64,000 bases of DNA from Bacteroidota bacterium (GCA_023429375.1 JAEYVY010000007.1:310001-374000), one strand, 5' to 3'. Positions 45,836-54,695 are shown, counted from the first letter of the stretch. The notes: a model not told the origin generated them from the letters alone. Translations and numbers: made by a program.

Positions 45836-46481
45836 TGGAAAAATAGTGAAAGTATGTGGTATGCGTGACCTAGATAATATACGTTCGGTCATAACCACAG
45901 GTGTCGATTGGGTGGGATTCATCTTCTATCCACGCTCTTCCCGCTATGTAGGGCAGGAAAGGGAAGTGTTGAAAGACAATTTGCAGCATGCCGGAAAACG
46001 AATAAAGAAGGTAGGTGTTTTTGTTGATGCCACGGAAGAGCAAATTTTAGAACTTGTCGATGTGTGTGGATTGGACTTCGTTCAACTCCACGGACATGAA
46101 TCGCCGGATATGTGCTATTCCTTACAAAAACGAGGGATCGCTTTGATAAAAGCTTTGCCTGTTGCAACAGCCGATGATTTGACGAATACGCAGGCTTACG
46201 AAGGACGCGTGGATTATTTTTTGTTTGATACCAAAACAGAAAATTATGGTGGTTCCGGGCAACTGTTCGACTGGGATCTGCTGTCGGCTTACCAGGGCGA
46301 GACCCCTTTCCTGTTGAGTGGGGGACTTAGTCCGGTCTGCTTGCCACAGTTGCTGGCCTTCCATCACCCTTGTTTGGCAGGGATTGACCTGAACAGTGGC
46401 TTTGAAGTAGCACCGGCACGGAAAGATGCTGATTTACTGCATCAATTTATTACAAATTACAAAAGAAAATACCATGAATAG
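45828..46481 (+). CDS. trpF: Phosphoribosylanthranilate isomerase
   Basis: This 217-residue TIM barrel performs the Amadori rearrangement before TrpC. It shows KVCGMRDLDNI with the catalytic Cys, GFIFYPRSSRYV, VQLHGHESP, FLLSGGLSP and GIDLNSGFE. It overlaps trpC upstream by 8 bases and trpA downstream by 8 bases, both of which suggest coupled translation. Confidence 0.97.
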   Translation: MIDGKIVKVCGMRDLDNIRSVITTGVDWVGFIFYPRSSRYVGQEREVLKDNLQHAGKRIKKVGVFVDATEEQILELVDVCGLDFVQLHGHESPDMCYSLQKRGIALIKALPVATADDLTNTQAYEGRVDYFLFDTKTENYGGSGQLFDWDLLSAYQGETPFLLSGGLSPVCLPQLLAFHHPCLAGIDLNSGFEVAPARKDADLLHQFITNYKRKYHE

Positions 46482-47250
46482 AATAGATTATTTATTTGAA
46501 ACAAAACAGAAAGGAATATTTTCTGTCTATTTTACGGCAGGTTATCCGGCATTGGACGATACATTGCCTATTTTACGTGAACTACAAGCGGCTGGTGTCG
46601 ATATGGTCGAGGTCGGCATTCCATTTTCCGATCCGATGGCAGACGGTGTTGTAATACAAGCTGCTGCTACGCAAGCTTTACGCAACGGTATGAACCTGAA
46701 ATACCTTTTCGGTCAGTTGAGTGAGGCCCGAAAAGAAATACATATCCCTATTATATTAATGGGCTATTTGAATCCTGTGATGCAGTATGGATTTGAAAAC
46801 TTTTGTCGCTCGTGCAAAGAAGTGGGTGTCGATGGCGTGATTATTCCGGACCTGCCCTACGCAGAATATATGGCTGACTATAAAGCCGTGGCAGATGCAT
46901 ACAACATCCGTGTTATTATGCTTATCACACCTGAAACATCGGAAGAGCGTATTCGTTTGATCGATAAAAATACGAGTGGATTCATTTATATGGTGTCAAG
47001 TGCTGCAACAACAGGGGCTCAATCAAGTTTCGATGAGAAGAAGCAGGATTATTTTCGTCGCATCGACGAAATGAAGCTTTCGACTCCTCGTCTGGTAGGT
47101 TTCGGAATTAGCAACAAAGCCACGTATGATGCGGCATCAGTACATGCTTCCGGGGTAATTGTGGGCAGCCGTTTCGTACAGTTACTGACAACAGAATCAA
47201 CACCCAAAGATGCCGTAAGAAAGCTGTTTGCCGTTTTGGAGTTGACATAA
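46474..47250 (+). CDS. trpA: Tryptophan synthase alpha chain
   Basis: The ATG at 46474 is chosen; it overlaps the trpF stop and gives 258 residues, while an earlier start would run deep into trpF. It cleaves indole-3-glycerol phosphate to indole. The catalytic Glu and Asp are in VEVGIPFSDPMADG, and phosphate-binding segments VSSAATTGAQ and GFGISNKATYD follow. It is the last gene of the operon and completes the set of seven. Confidence 0.97.
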   Translation: MNRIDYLFETKQKGIFSVYFTAGYPALDDTLPILRELQAAGVDMVEVGIPFSDPMADGVVIQAAATQALRNGMNLKYLFGQLSEARKEIHIPIILMGYLNPVMQYGFENFCRSCKEVGVDGVIIPDLPYAEYMADYKAVADAYNIRVIMLITPETSEERIRLIDKNTSGFIYMVSSAATTGAQSSFDEKKQDYFRRIDEMKLSTPRLVGFGISNKATYDAASVHASGVIVGSRFVQLLTTESTPKDAVRKLFAVLELT

Positions 47251-47308
47251 TTTATACTTAAAAGGCTAATCGTATGTTATTTAGTTACTTTATTTCAATA
47301 AAAAGATA

Positions 47309-47316
47309 TACATTTG
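47309..47316 (+). promoter_or_regulatory. Candidate -7 promoter element for the alcohol dehydrogenase gene
   Basis: TACATTTG matches TANNTTTG and lies 25 bases before the ATG. No exact TTTG at -33. Confidence 0.45.
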
Positions 47317-47340
47317 GAAAGTAAATAATAATGTAGAACG

Positions 47341-48483
47341 ATGCATAATTTTAGCTTTCAGAACACCACACATTTAATATTTGGAAAAGGAACTATTGCT
47401 AAATTGTCTAAACAGATTCCTAAAGAGAAGCGTATTCTCATAACTTTTGGTGGTGGCAGTGTGAAAAAAAATGGCGTATATGATCAGGTTATCAATGCGT
47501 TAAATGGATATGATGTAACGGAGTTTTGGGGAATTGAACCCAATCCTTCTATTGAAACACTACGTAAGGCAATCGCTTTGGGTAAAGAAAAAGGGATAGA
47601 TTTTTTGTTAGCTGTTGGCGGAGGATCCGTAATTGACGGCACAAAGTTGATTTCTGCAGGGCTACGCTATGACGGAGATGCATGGGACTTGGTAAAGAAA
47701 GGTTACTATCCGGATACAGTGCCATTGGGAACTGTGCTTACCTTGCCTGCTACCGGATCGGAAATGAACAGCGGAGCCGTTATCTCACGATATGAAACGC
47801 AGGAAAAATATCCTTTTTATAGTAATTTCCCTCAGTTTTCTATCTTGGATCCGGAAACGACCTATTCGTTACCAGACTTCCAAATTGCTTGCGGTATTGC
47901 CGATACGTTTGTCCATGTGATGGAACAATATATGACAACGTCGGGTCAATCCCGCGTGATGGATCGTTGGGCAGAAGGACTTCTGTCTACCTTGGTAGAG
48001 ATTGCTCCAAAAATTAAAGCAGACAAAACGAATTATGACCTGATGGCCGATTTTATGCTGACAGCAACAATGGCCCTCAATGAATTTATCTCTATGGGAG
48101 TAACAAACGACTGGGCAACCCATATGATTGGTCATGAGCTGACTGCATTGCATGGAATTACTCACGGACAAACCCTGGCTATAGTTCTTCCGGGCACCTT
48201 ACGTGTGCTAAAGGAACAGAAGATAGAAAAGCTGGTTCAATACGGAGAACGAGTATGGGGCTTCTCTATCGGTAATATGGAACAGAATGCGGATATGGCC
48301 ATTCGTAAGACCGAAGAATTCTTCCGCAGTCTTGGTTTAGCTACTCGTCTTGGTGAGGTAAATGTAGGAGAAGATACGATTGTAGAAATAGAACGTCGTT
48401 TCAACGAGCGTAAAGTAGCATTTGGCGAGAATGAAAATGTGGATGGAGCCATGGCTGCAAAAATTTTAAGATCGTGCTTATAA
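47341..48483 (+). CDS. Iron-type alcohol dehydrogenase, YqhD/BdhA-like
   Basis: This 380-residue cytoplasmic oxidoreductase of the Fe-dependent alcohol dehydrogenase family reduces aldehydes to alcohols with NAD(P)H. It has the nucleotide-binding AVGGGSVIDGTK, LPATGSEMNSGAVI, the metal ligands in CGIADTFVHVMEQY, and the double-His motif HELTALHGITHG. The length and GGGSVKKNGVYDQV segment fit the YqhD / butanol dehydrogenase branch. It has its own promoter candidate after trpA and is probably not part of the trp unit. Physiological substrate unknown. Confidence 0.9.
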   Translation: MHNFSFQNTTHLIFGKGTIAKLSKQIPKEKRILITFGGGSVKKNGVYDQVINALNGYDVTEFWGIEPNPSIETLRKAIALGKEKGIDFLLAVGGGSVIDGTKLISAGLRYDGDAWDLVKKGYYPDTVPLGTVLTLPATGSEMNSGAVISRYETQEKYPFYSNFPQFSILDPETTYSLPDFQIACGIADTFVHVMEQYMTTSGQSRVMDRWAEGLLSTLVEIAPKIKADKTNYDLMADFMLTATMALNEFISMGVTNDWATHMIGHELTALHGITHGQTLAIVLPGTLRVLKEQKIEKLVQYGERVWGFSIGNMEQNADMAIRKTEEFFRSLGLATRLGEVNVGEDTIVEIERRFNERKVAFGENENVDGAMAAKILRSCL

Positions 48484-48516
48484 TCTCTTCCATTTTGAGA
48501 TAAAAAACAGAATCTT

Positions 48517-48698
48517 ATCCCGATGTTTATTTTCAAAATTTAGTTGTTGAAAATCAATATATGTAAGGTTCTTAAAAAAACATCCCGAACATTTAAAAAA
48601 AAACACCCCGATGCTTTTTAAAAACGTTCGGGATGTTTTTTTTTAATCATCTGGATGTTTTTTATTTCTTGATAATCAGTGTAAAATAACATCGGGAT
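48517..48698 (+). repeat. Copy B of an intergenic TIR/hairpin repeat (best TIRs)
   Basis: This 182-base element is bounded by ATCCCGATGT (48517-48526) and its exact inverted repeat ACATCGGGAT (48689-48698). Inside, A7 plus CATCCCGAAC (48574-48590) pairs with GTTCGGGATG plus T7 (48626-48642). It fills most of the 301-base gap between two convergent genes and may act as a bidirectional terminator. It aligns along its length with copy C at 56760. Confidence 0.75.
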
Positions 48699-48784
48699 GA
48701 TTGCGGAAAAATGTGGCTTGCTACAAACCCTATGTTATACCTATTAGCTGTAGCTTGTACAGCCCTTTAGTTCACTGATTTCAG

Positions 48785-49459
48785 TTATCTGCCGTTCTCA
48801 GGCTCCGTATCGATAATTTTCCAGACCACTGCCGCACAGATGGCACCTATGCAGGGTGCTACGATAAACAACCAAAGTTGTGCCAGAGCAGTCCCTCCTT
48901 CAAACAAAGCTGGTCCTATACTGCGGGCAGGATTGACCGATGTACCTGTAATGGGGATACAAACGATATGTATCAATACTAAGGTCAGTCCGATTGCTAA
49001 TCCTGCGAAGTTATTTGGTGCTCCTTTTGAGGTAGAACCGAATACGACAAGCAGGAAGATAAATGTAAATACCGTTTCAGCGATAAAAGCCTGTGTAATA
49101 TCGGTATAACCGTTCGCTCCTGTCAATGTAGTTGTCGATGCGGAGTTTTGTGCCAATAAAAACAAGATAGCAGAGCCAATGATAGCCCCTATAATTTGGA
49201 AACTAATATAACCTACGGCATCTTTTGTGGAAATCTTATTGGCAACGAGCATGCCCACCGTAATGGCCGGGTTGATGTGGCAACCCGAAATTTTTCCGAT
49301 GGTGTAAGCCATAGCAATTACAGACAAACCGAAGGCAAAAGCAACTCCTAGCGTCCCAACTTCAGCGAAAGGTTGACCGGTGCCGGCAAATACGGCACTC
49401 CCACATCCCATAAGAACAAGTACCATTGTACCTAATAATTCAGCTAAATACTTTTTCAT
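48785..49459 (-). CDS. aqpZ: Aquaporin Z-type water channel (MIP family)
   Basis: This 224-residue protein has six membrane segments and the two half-helix NPA boxes, HINPAIT and SVNPARS. The start KKYLAELLGTMVLVLMGCGSAVFAG (piece LAELLGTMVLVLMGCG) is typical of AqpZ. The Arg after the second NPA and the absence of glycerol-facilitator insertions favour a water channel. It is monocistronic and convergent to the alcohol dehydrogenase gene. Confidence 0.93.
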   Translation of the reverse strand: MKKYLAELLGTMVLVLMGCGSAVFAGTGQPFAEVGTLGVAFAFGLSVIAMAYTIGKISGCHINPAITVGMLVANKISTKDAVGYISFQIIGAIIGSAILFLLAQNSASTTTLTGANGYTDITQAFIAETVFTFIFLLVVFGSTSKGAPNNFAGLAIGLTLVLIHIVCIPITGTSVNPARSIGPALFEGGTALAQLWLFIVAPCIGAICAAVVWKIIDTEPENGR

Positions 49460-49524
49460 TTTTTTTCTTTTTGTTAATACTGATATGTTGTTTAAATAAA
49501 AGGGAAATCATGTATTTATAAAAT

Positions 49525-49556
49525 AGGGGGTACTCGTATTTGAAAGGGTCCCCCCT
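49525..49556 (-). terminator. Possible intrinsic terminator after the SusD remnant
   Basis: AGGGGG (49525-49530) pairs with CCCCCT (49551-49556), followed on the minus strand by TATTTTAT. A second 7-bp hairpin, CTGCTGT/ACAGCAG (49568-49590), lies between it and the SusD remnant. Confidence 0.4.
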
Positions 49557-49610
49557 GCTTTTTAGGACTGCTGTGTTGATCGGACAGCAGGCAAGACTAA
49601 GTTGTAAGTA

Positions 49611-49949
49611 TTATAGATAATCAGGGTCTTGTGTCAATGCCGGTTGAATATCCAACTGTGCTTGAGGTATAGGCCAATACCTGTTTTTCGTTGTAAACAC
49701 AGCACCATTCATGAAGTTTCTGAATTTTAAGTCCCGATTGATATAATCGTTCAGAACTTCAACATCGATACCCCAACGTCTTAAGTCGAAGAAACGCTGA
49801 CCTTCCGTTGCAAATTCGAGTTGAATCTCCAATCTTACAGTTTGGCTGGTTATCTCTTTTCCTTTAGCATCTATAATTTCTTCAAAATATTTAGGGGTCA
49901 GTTTGGAGATGTTTGTCTCTTCCTGATAAAATAGCGAAATAAGTATACG
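49611..49949 (-). pseudogene. C-terminal remnant of a SusD/RagB gene
   Basis: The minus-strand frame is open from a stop at 49950-49952 to TAA at 49611-49613, about 113 codons with no good ATG start. The sequence is the C-terminus of SusD: RLEIQLEFATEGQRFFDLRRWG, split here as LEIQLEFATEGQRFF and DLRRWG, then a typical NRYWPIPQAQLDIQ ending with LTQDPDYL. No signal peptide, SusD_N domain or adjacent susC is present. This is what is left of a deleted polysaccharide-utilisation locus. Rearrangement is supported by the orphan hairpins around it. Confidence 0.8.
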
Positions 49950-50135
49950 TTATCATACAAATTTTATTAGCGGTAAAACAATAGATTCTTTGAATTCCAG
50001 AAATACAATATACAAGTATAAGTGAAATATGTTAATATCGGTATATGACAAGTGTTAAAAGTATAAACAGAGTTATTCTGTGATAGTTGCGTTAGCCCTG
50101 CAATTGTAGAACTCAAAATAAATCAGATGATCTAT

Positions 50136-50160
50136 GGGGCCTTTTGTTTAGGCTTTTTTT
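50136..50160 (+). terminator. Weak terminator-like hairpin with T-run
   Basis: GGGCCT (50137-50142) pairs with AGGCTT (50150-50155, two G-T pairs), followed by a T-run to 50160. No plus-strand gene ends nearby; it may be a leftover or the end of a small RNA. Confidence 0.3.
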
Positions 50161-50195
50161 ATAACTAAAAGAGTGTGAGGCTCGGATAAAGCCAT

Positions 50196-50203
50196 TACAT
50201 TTG
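50196..50203 (+). promoter_or_regulatory. Candidate -7 promoter element for the patatin gene
   Basis: TACATTTG matches TANNTTTG; TGTG (50174-50177) is near the -33 position. The ATG follows 22 bases later. Confidence 0.45.
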
Positions 50204-50225
50204 TTTTATGTTTAAAGAATAAGGG

Positions 50226-52430
50226 ATGAAAAAAATCTTGTGTATTCTTCTTTTCTCTATCATCGCGTTACAGACTATTGGTGCTGAACGGAAAAAGGTT
50301 GCCGTCGTTCTTGGGGGCGGTGGAGCAAAAGGAGTTGCCCATATTGGTGTGCTAAAGGTGGTGGAAGAAGCAGGTATTCCAATCGACTATGTGGTCGGTA
50401 CAAGTATGGGAGCTATTGTTGGAGGACTTTATTCAATCGGTTATTCACCTTCCGAAATTGACAGTTTTGTGAAATCGCAGGATTGGACTATGCTCCTTAG
50501 TGATCGTATTGAACGCAGCAGCCAATCTTTTCCAGAGAAGGAACTCTCCGAGCGCTATGTCTTATCTCTTCCTTTTGGCAAAGACAAAAAAGACAGGGTG
50601 ATAAAAGGTATGATTAGAGGTCAAAACTTGCAGAACCTTTTTTCTAATCTAACCGTAGGCTATCATGATGCCGTTGATTTTAATTCTTTCAGAAATGCAT
50701 TTGCTTGTGTAGCTGTAGATGTGGTTAGCGGTAAAGAATATGTATTTAATAAAGGAAGTTTGCCGGAGGCTATGCGTGCGAGTATGGCTATTCCTGCGGT
50801 CTTTGCGCCCGTTCGTCTAGATAGTATGGTGTTGGTGGATGGCGGATTGAACAATAACTATCCGGCAGATGTGGCACGGCAGATGGGTGCAGAGGTGATA
50901 ATCGGCGTCGATTTGGGTACGAGCGACCTCAAAACGTTGGATGGATTGAATAGCCCGGCAGATGTAATCGGACAAATAATTGCACTGCATGGGGTAGAGA
51001 AGTACGAAAATAATAAGAGGATAACCGATTTGTTACTCCGCCCGAATATGTCACCCTACAATTCAGCTAGTTTTACGGCTGCAGCATTGGATACGATGAC
51101 TAACCGAGGTGAGCAAGAAGCACGAGCCAAATGGAATGAACTGATAGCCCTGAAACAAAAGATCGAAATAGACCATGATTATCTCCCTGTTTACGAGACA
51201 GAAAGTGTGGATGAAGGTTTTAGGACTAACCATGTACTTCATATCCGTTCCATACATTTCGAAGGGATAGAATCCCGCGACGAGCGATGGTTACTTTCGC
51301 TCTGCAAGTTGAAAGAAAACAGCTCCATAACGATTGATCAGCTAAAAAAGGCTATGGATATTATGATCGGAACGGATTTATATGCCAACGTAAGCTATAA
51401 AATATCAGGTCCTAATCAAGATGAATTACATTTGATAGCAGAGCCCAAAGCCATGAGTTCGCTTAATCTGGGTTTGAGGTTTGATACGGAAGAGATTATG
51501 GCCGTTCTACTCAATGCCACATTAGACTATCGCTCCCGTTTTCGTTCCCGATTTGCCGTGACCGGACGAATCAGTGAAAGCTCGTATGCCCTTTTAGACT
51601 ATACGATAGAAAATAATCCACTGAGAAACTTTAATATTTCCTATTTGCTGGATTATAAGGATCTGGATATCTATAAAAAAGGAAAGAAACAATATAATAC
51701 CACTTACCTGCATCACCTGGCCCAATTCAGTTATACCGATATGAATTGGCTGAATTTCAAGTTTCAGACGGGTATAAGATATGAATACTATGATTTTGAT
51801 CGGTTCCTTTTTTCCGGTGATAGCGAGGAATATTTGCTGTCGCCAGAAGATTTTATCAGCTATTTTGCGTTAGCGCATTTTGAAACGTACGACCGTGGTT
51901 ATTTCCCTAACAAGGGTGTATCTCTACGTGCGCAGTATGATATTTACACAGATAATTTTCTTAAATATAAAGGGCATATCCCTTTCCGTGCATTTACAGC
52001 AAGTGCAACAACCGTCATTCCGTTATATTCACATCTCAGCCTGTTGCCTTCGGTTTATGGGCGTGCTTTATTCGGTGAAAATCCTGCCTATCCTTTTTTG
52101 AACGCCTTGGGAGGGGAGGCATTCGGTAAATATGTACCTCAGCAAATCCCATTTGCCGGAATCAACCGCTTTGAAATAACCTCAAACGCAATCTTGGTAG
52201 GTAAACTCCATTTCAGACAGCGCATAGGGAAGAATCATTTCATTTCTCTAATAGGTAATCTGGGGATTTATCATGACACGCCTTCAAAAATATTAGATGG
52301 CAAACATATTTGGGGAGGCAGCATAGGTTATGGATTTAACAGTGTGGCAGGTCCATTAAATGTAAGCTTAGGGATGTCTGATCAAACCGAAAGAGTGCAG
52401 TTTTATATGAATCTGGGGTATTATTTCTAA
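50226..52430 (+). CDS. Patatin-like phospholipase with POTRA and BamA-type barrel (type Vd-like outer-membrane protein)
   Basis: This 734-residue protein has a signal peptide (about 1-20). The patatin domain (about 24-220) has the oxyanion loop GGGGAKG (30-36), the nucleophile elbow GTSMG with Ser60, and DGG with Asp205, so the Ser-Asp dyad is complete. A POTRA-like segment follows (about 335-410, RSIHFEGIESRDERW). A 16-strand-type beta-barrel then runs to the C-terminus (MYMNLGYYF-like end, FYMNLGYYF). This layout matches type Vd patatin autotransporters. It may act on phospholipids or stay surface-anchored. It starts with a good purine-rich RBS (AAGGG). Confidence 0.88.
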   Translation: MKKILCILLFSIIALQTIGAERKKVAVVLGGGGAKGVAHIGVLKVVEEAGIPIDYVVGTSMGAIVGGLYSIGYSPSEIDSFVKSQDWTMLLSDRIERSSQSFPEKELSERYVLSLPFGKDKKDRVIKGMIRGQNLQNLFSNLTVGYHDAVDFNSFRNAFACVAVDVVSGKEYVFNKGSLPEAMRASMAIPAVFAPVRLDSMVLVDGGLNNNYPADVARQMGAEVIIGVDLGTSDLKTLDGLNSPADVIGQIIALHGVEKYENNKRITDLLLRPNMSPYNSASFTAAALDTMTNRGEQEARAKWNELIALKQKIEIDHDYLPVYETESVDEGFRTNHVLHIRSIHFEGIESRDERWLLSLCKLKENSSITIDQLKKAMDIMIGTDLYANVSYKISGPNQDELHLIAEPKAMSSLNLGLRFDTEEIMAVLLNATLDYRSRFRSRFAVTGRISESSYALLDYTIENNPLRNFNISYLLDYKDLDIYKKGKKQYNTTYLHHLAQFSYTDMNWLNFKFQTGIRYEYYDFDRFLFSGDSEEYLLSPEDFISYFALAHFETYDRGYFPNKGVSLRAQYDIYTDNFLKYKGHIPFRAFTASATTVIPLYSHLSLLPSVYGRALFGENPAYPFLNALGGEAFGKYVPQQIPFAGINRFEITSNAILVGKLHFRQRIGKNHFISLIGNLGIYHDTPSKILDGKHIWGGSIGYGFNSVAGPLNVSLGMSDQTERVQFYMNLGYYF

Positions 52431-52467
52431 TAGTTTTACGAAGGTTTTCCATTAAAAAGACAAAAAG

Positions 52468-53136
52468 ATGAATGCTGATTTATTTCAATTCCTTTCAGAG
52501 TTAAAAGAAAACAATTATCGGGAGTGGTTTAACGATAATAAGGAACGTTATAACGCCTTGAGGGCTGAATTTATAGCTGATGTACAACAATTGATTAATC
52601 GGATTGCGGTTTTTGATCCGGACATTGCCGGTTTAGATGCAAAAGATTGTTTGTATCGGATTTATAGAGATATCCGTTTTTCGCCAGACAAAACACCCTA
52701 TAAAACATTCTTTTCGGCCTACATAGCACAAGGAGGGAGGGGAAGTGACCGTGGAGGATACTATCTTCATTTGGAACCGGGCTCATGTATCCTTTCCGGT
52801 GGCATTTGGATGCCTCCAGCACCACTATTGAAAAAACTCCGAAAGGAGATTTATCACCAGATGGATGAATTCTTGGAGATTATCAATAATCCTGCTTTTA
52901 AATCGCTATATCCTTCTCTTGAGGGCGAATCGTTGAAACGTAATCCTGTAGGATATCCGGACTCACCTTATAATGATATCATACGTCACAAAGATTTTAC
53001 TGTTGTTGCGTATAAGCCAAACAAATTTTTTACACAAGATAATTGGCTAGACGAAACCGTGTCTGCTTACGAAGTATTACATCCTTTTAATAAATTCCTG
53101 AATTTCATTGTAGATGAGTTCAATGACCGGATTTAA
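52468..53136 (+). CDS. DUF2461 family protein
   Basis: This 222-residue soluble protein matches DUF2461 (TIGR02453): FLSELKENNYREWFNDNKERY near the N-terminus (pieces FLSELKENN and REWFNDNKERY), then RIYRDIRFSPDKTPYKTFF, and GGYYLHLEPG. The family is widespread, of unknown biochemical role, and sometimes linked to defence-neighbour or repair contexts without proof. It lies 37 bases after the patatin gene and may be co-transcribed. Confidence 0.85.
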   Translation: MNADLFQFLSELKENNYREWFNDNKERYNALRAEFIADVQQLINRIAVFDPDIAGLDAKDCLYRIYRDIRFSPDKTPYKTFFSAYIAQGGRGSDRGGYYLHLEPGSCILSGGIWMPPAPLLKKLRKEIYHQMDEFLEIINNPAFKSLYPSLEGESLKRNPVGYPDSPYNDIIRHKDFTVVAYKPNKFFTQDNWLDETVSAYEVLHPFNKFLNFIVDEFNDRI

Positions 53137-53438
53137 AGGATATATGGGGGTGTTTCTGGGGGTTGCTTACGAATTGATACCAAATTGTTAAAAATATTAT
53201 CTATTGAAATACATGGGCTTAGGCCTGTGTGTTAGGATTTCCTATACATAAATATTGATAAACAGTCACTTATTATTACATATTTTACCTTAATGATAAT
53301 TTGCACCAATCTGAAATGCTTGTTTTGGCCCTTTGAATAGTTAAATAAAGCTAATCATGTTACAAATAGTAACCGACCTATTGTGGATATCGCAACATCG
53401 CTCTATCTTTGCATTACAAAATGATAAAACAAATCGTT
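53137..53438 (+). other. Intergenic stretch with one promoter candidate
   Basis: I see no gene or strong hairpin here. A weak stem (CATGGGC/GCCTGTG near 53212-53229) has no T-run. The only recognised element is the promoter at its right end, 53380-53411. Confidence 0.5.
53380..53411 (+). promoter_or_regulatory. Promoter candidate for the DUF3836 gene
   Basis: ATTG (53380-53383), a 20-base gap, then TATCTTTG (53404-53411) match the Bacteroides promoter well. Transcription would start near 53418, which favours the ATG at 53439 as the start of translation. Confidence 0.6.
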
Positions 53439-53849
53439 ATGAAGAAGTCGATTTTTACAAAAGGTATTTTTGCTCTTATTACATTATTTGTATGTAGTCT
53501 TGCTATAAGCGCTTCATCTCCTCGTAATTATATTTATGATACAAAAGAGGAAAATGGTAAAGTGATCTCTAAAGTGATATTCCTTCAAGAAGAAGGGCTT
53601 CTGAATAAGGAAGTAAAATATGAATTTGCATACAATGAAGCTGGAAAGGTAACAGAAAAGAAAGCTTATCGTTGGAGCAACAAAACAGGTAATTGGGAAC
53701 CTTTCTACTTGACAACATTCACTTACAATGCAGAAAAGAATGAAATTCATTCTGTTTATGCGATGTGGAACAGAGAGAAGAATGATTTCAGTCTGAATGT
53801 TCAAGAGATGGACCTCCCTATCGCTAATTACGAAAGTATTTTTCAATAA
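53439..53849 (+). CDS. Small exported DUF3836-type protein
   Basis: The ATG at 53439 gives 136 residues with a clear signal peptide (FALITLFVCSLAISA); longer starts at 53421 or 53409 would fall on or just past the expected transcription start. The mature protein is beta-rich, with NYIYDTKEENGKVISK, then KVTEKKAYRWSNKTGNW and TFTYNAEKNEI, typical of DUF3836. These proteins are common in Bacteroidales, small, secreted or periplasmic, and of unknown function. It is monocistronic, with its own promoter and terminator. Confidence 0.75.
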   Translation: MKKSIFTKGIFALITLFVCSLAISASSPRNYIYDTKEENGKVISKVIFLQEEGLLNKEVKYEFAYNEAGKVTEKKAYRWSNKTGNWEPFYLTTFTYNAEKNEIHSVYAMWNREKNDFSLNVQEMDLPIANYESIFQ

Positions 53850-53876
53850 ACAATAAACACACAAGAAAGTAAAGGG

Positions 53877-53905
53877 AAAAGGTAACCGTGAGGTTGCCTT
53901 TTTTT
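53877..53905 (+). terminator. Intrinsic terminator after the DUF3836 gene
   Basis: AAAAGGTAACC pairs with GGTTGCCTTTT (one T-G pair) around GTGA and runs into seven or more T. Confidence 0.75.
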
Positions 53906-53921
53906 CTGTCCATACATTTCA

Positions 53922-53940
53922 TTTATCGATAATCGATAAA
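53922..53940. promoter_or_regulatory. Upstream operator-like palindrome O1
   Basis: TTTATCGATAATCGATAAA is a perfect 9-bp inverted repeat around one base. It ends 14 bases before the -33 box of the DUF2975 operon promoter. Confidence 0.65.
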
Positions 53941-53954
53941 TTTTTTTCGTTTTA

Positions 53955-53987
53955 TTTGTTTTATTAAAAAATATGCTCTTATATTTG
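53955..53987 (+). promoter_or_regulatory. Promoter of the DUF2975-sppA-HTH operon
   Basis: TTTG (53955-53958), a 21-base spacer, then TATATTTG (53980-53987) match the Bacteroides consensus. It is flanked by operator-like repeats on both sides. Confidence 0.75.
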
Positions 53988-53989
53988 CA

Positions 53990-54004
53990 TATCGATATTC
54001 GATA
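53990..54004. promoter_or_regulatory. Downstream operator-like palindrome O2
   Basis: TATCGATATTCGATA is an inverted repeat (TATCGA, 3 bases, TCGATA) sharing the ATCGAT core with O1. It starts 2 bases after the -7 box and covers the expected transcription start, so binding there would block initiation. Confidence 0.6.
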
Positions 54005-54035
54005 AATAATATCCGTTAAACATGCAGATAAGAAT

Positions 54036-54695
54036 ATGAAGTCTCGTTTGAATATTTTGAGTTTACTCATTGTGCTTGTTTTTGTTTATGCAGCAGGCTA
54101 TGAAGTTTATTTAGCAAACACCGATTTTAAACAAGGATTCAGGGAAGGTTATTCAAGTGTAGAAGTAAATGATGGGCTAGAGGTGAAGACTCCGGGAGTG
54201 CCTTATTATATTAAACTGGGTCTAGATACGGAGGGCTACATGCCCGTGGATTCTATTTATAGTAAAACCACAGGGAAGTATTATAAGGTGGAATACACTT
54301 CTATGAAATTTTATCCACATCAAGAAGCTTCTTCTCTTTACAATATAGCCAGTATGATTTCATCCTTTGCTATGATGATTATATTCTTTATCCTGATAAT
54401 AGCATTTTGGAAAGTAATCTCGTCAGTTAAACGGGCTGTTATTTTCGAACGATGCAATATACGCCGACTGCGTATCATAGGATTTTGTTTTGCACTCATA
54501 GCTTTATTAAGTGGAATTTTGGAATTTATTGTAGTGATAGAAACAAAAAAACTTATCACTATCGACGGATATTCAATCCTATCGGGTGAGTGGTTTGCTT
54601 CATCGCTTTGGATTTATGCCCTGATTTCATTTTTAATCGCAGAGATATTCGCTATTGGATTGCGTTTAAAAGAAGAGCAAGAATTGACAATATGA
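54036..54695 (+). CDS. DUF2975 membrane protein
   Basis: This 219-residue protein has four predicted membrane segments: one at the N-terminus (LSLLIVLVFVYAAGY), two in the middle (near 107-127 and 145-167) and one near 185-207. DUF2975 proteins usually sit next to a small Cro/C1-type regulator. Here that partner (56505-56732) is two genes away, with sppA between them. It is the first gene after an operator-flanked promoter. It may sense membrane state or modulate the regulator; this is inference. Confidence 0.75.
   Translation: MKSRLNILSLLIVLVFVYAAGYEVYLANTDFKQGFREGYSSVEVNDGLEVKTPGVPYYIKLGLDTEGYMPVDSIYSKTTGKYYKVEYTSMKFYPHQEASSLYNIASMISSFAMMIIFFILIIAFWKVISSVKRAVIFERCNIRRLRIIGFCFALIALLSGILEFIVVIETKKLITIDGYSILSGEWFASSLWIYALISFLIAEIFAIGLRLKEEQELTI

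Noticed and set aside
49611..49832. A 73-residue free-standing gene
   Set aside because: The start would be TTG inside a longer open frame, and the sequence is only the C-terminus of SusD; it is better called a pseudogene.
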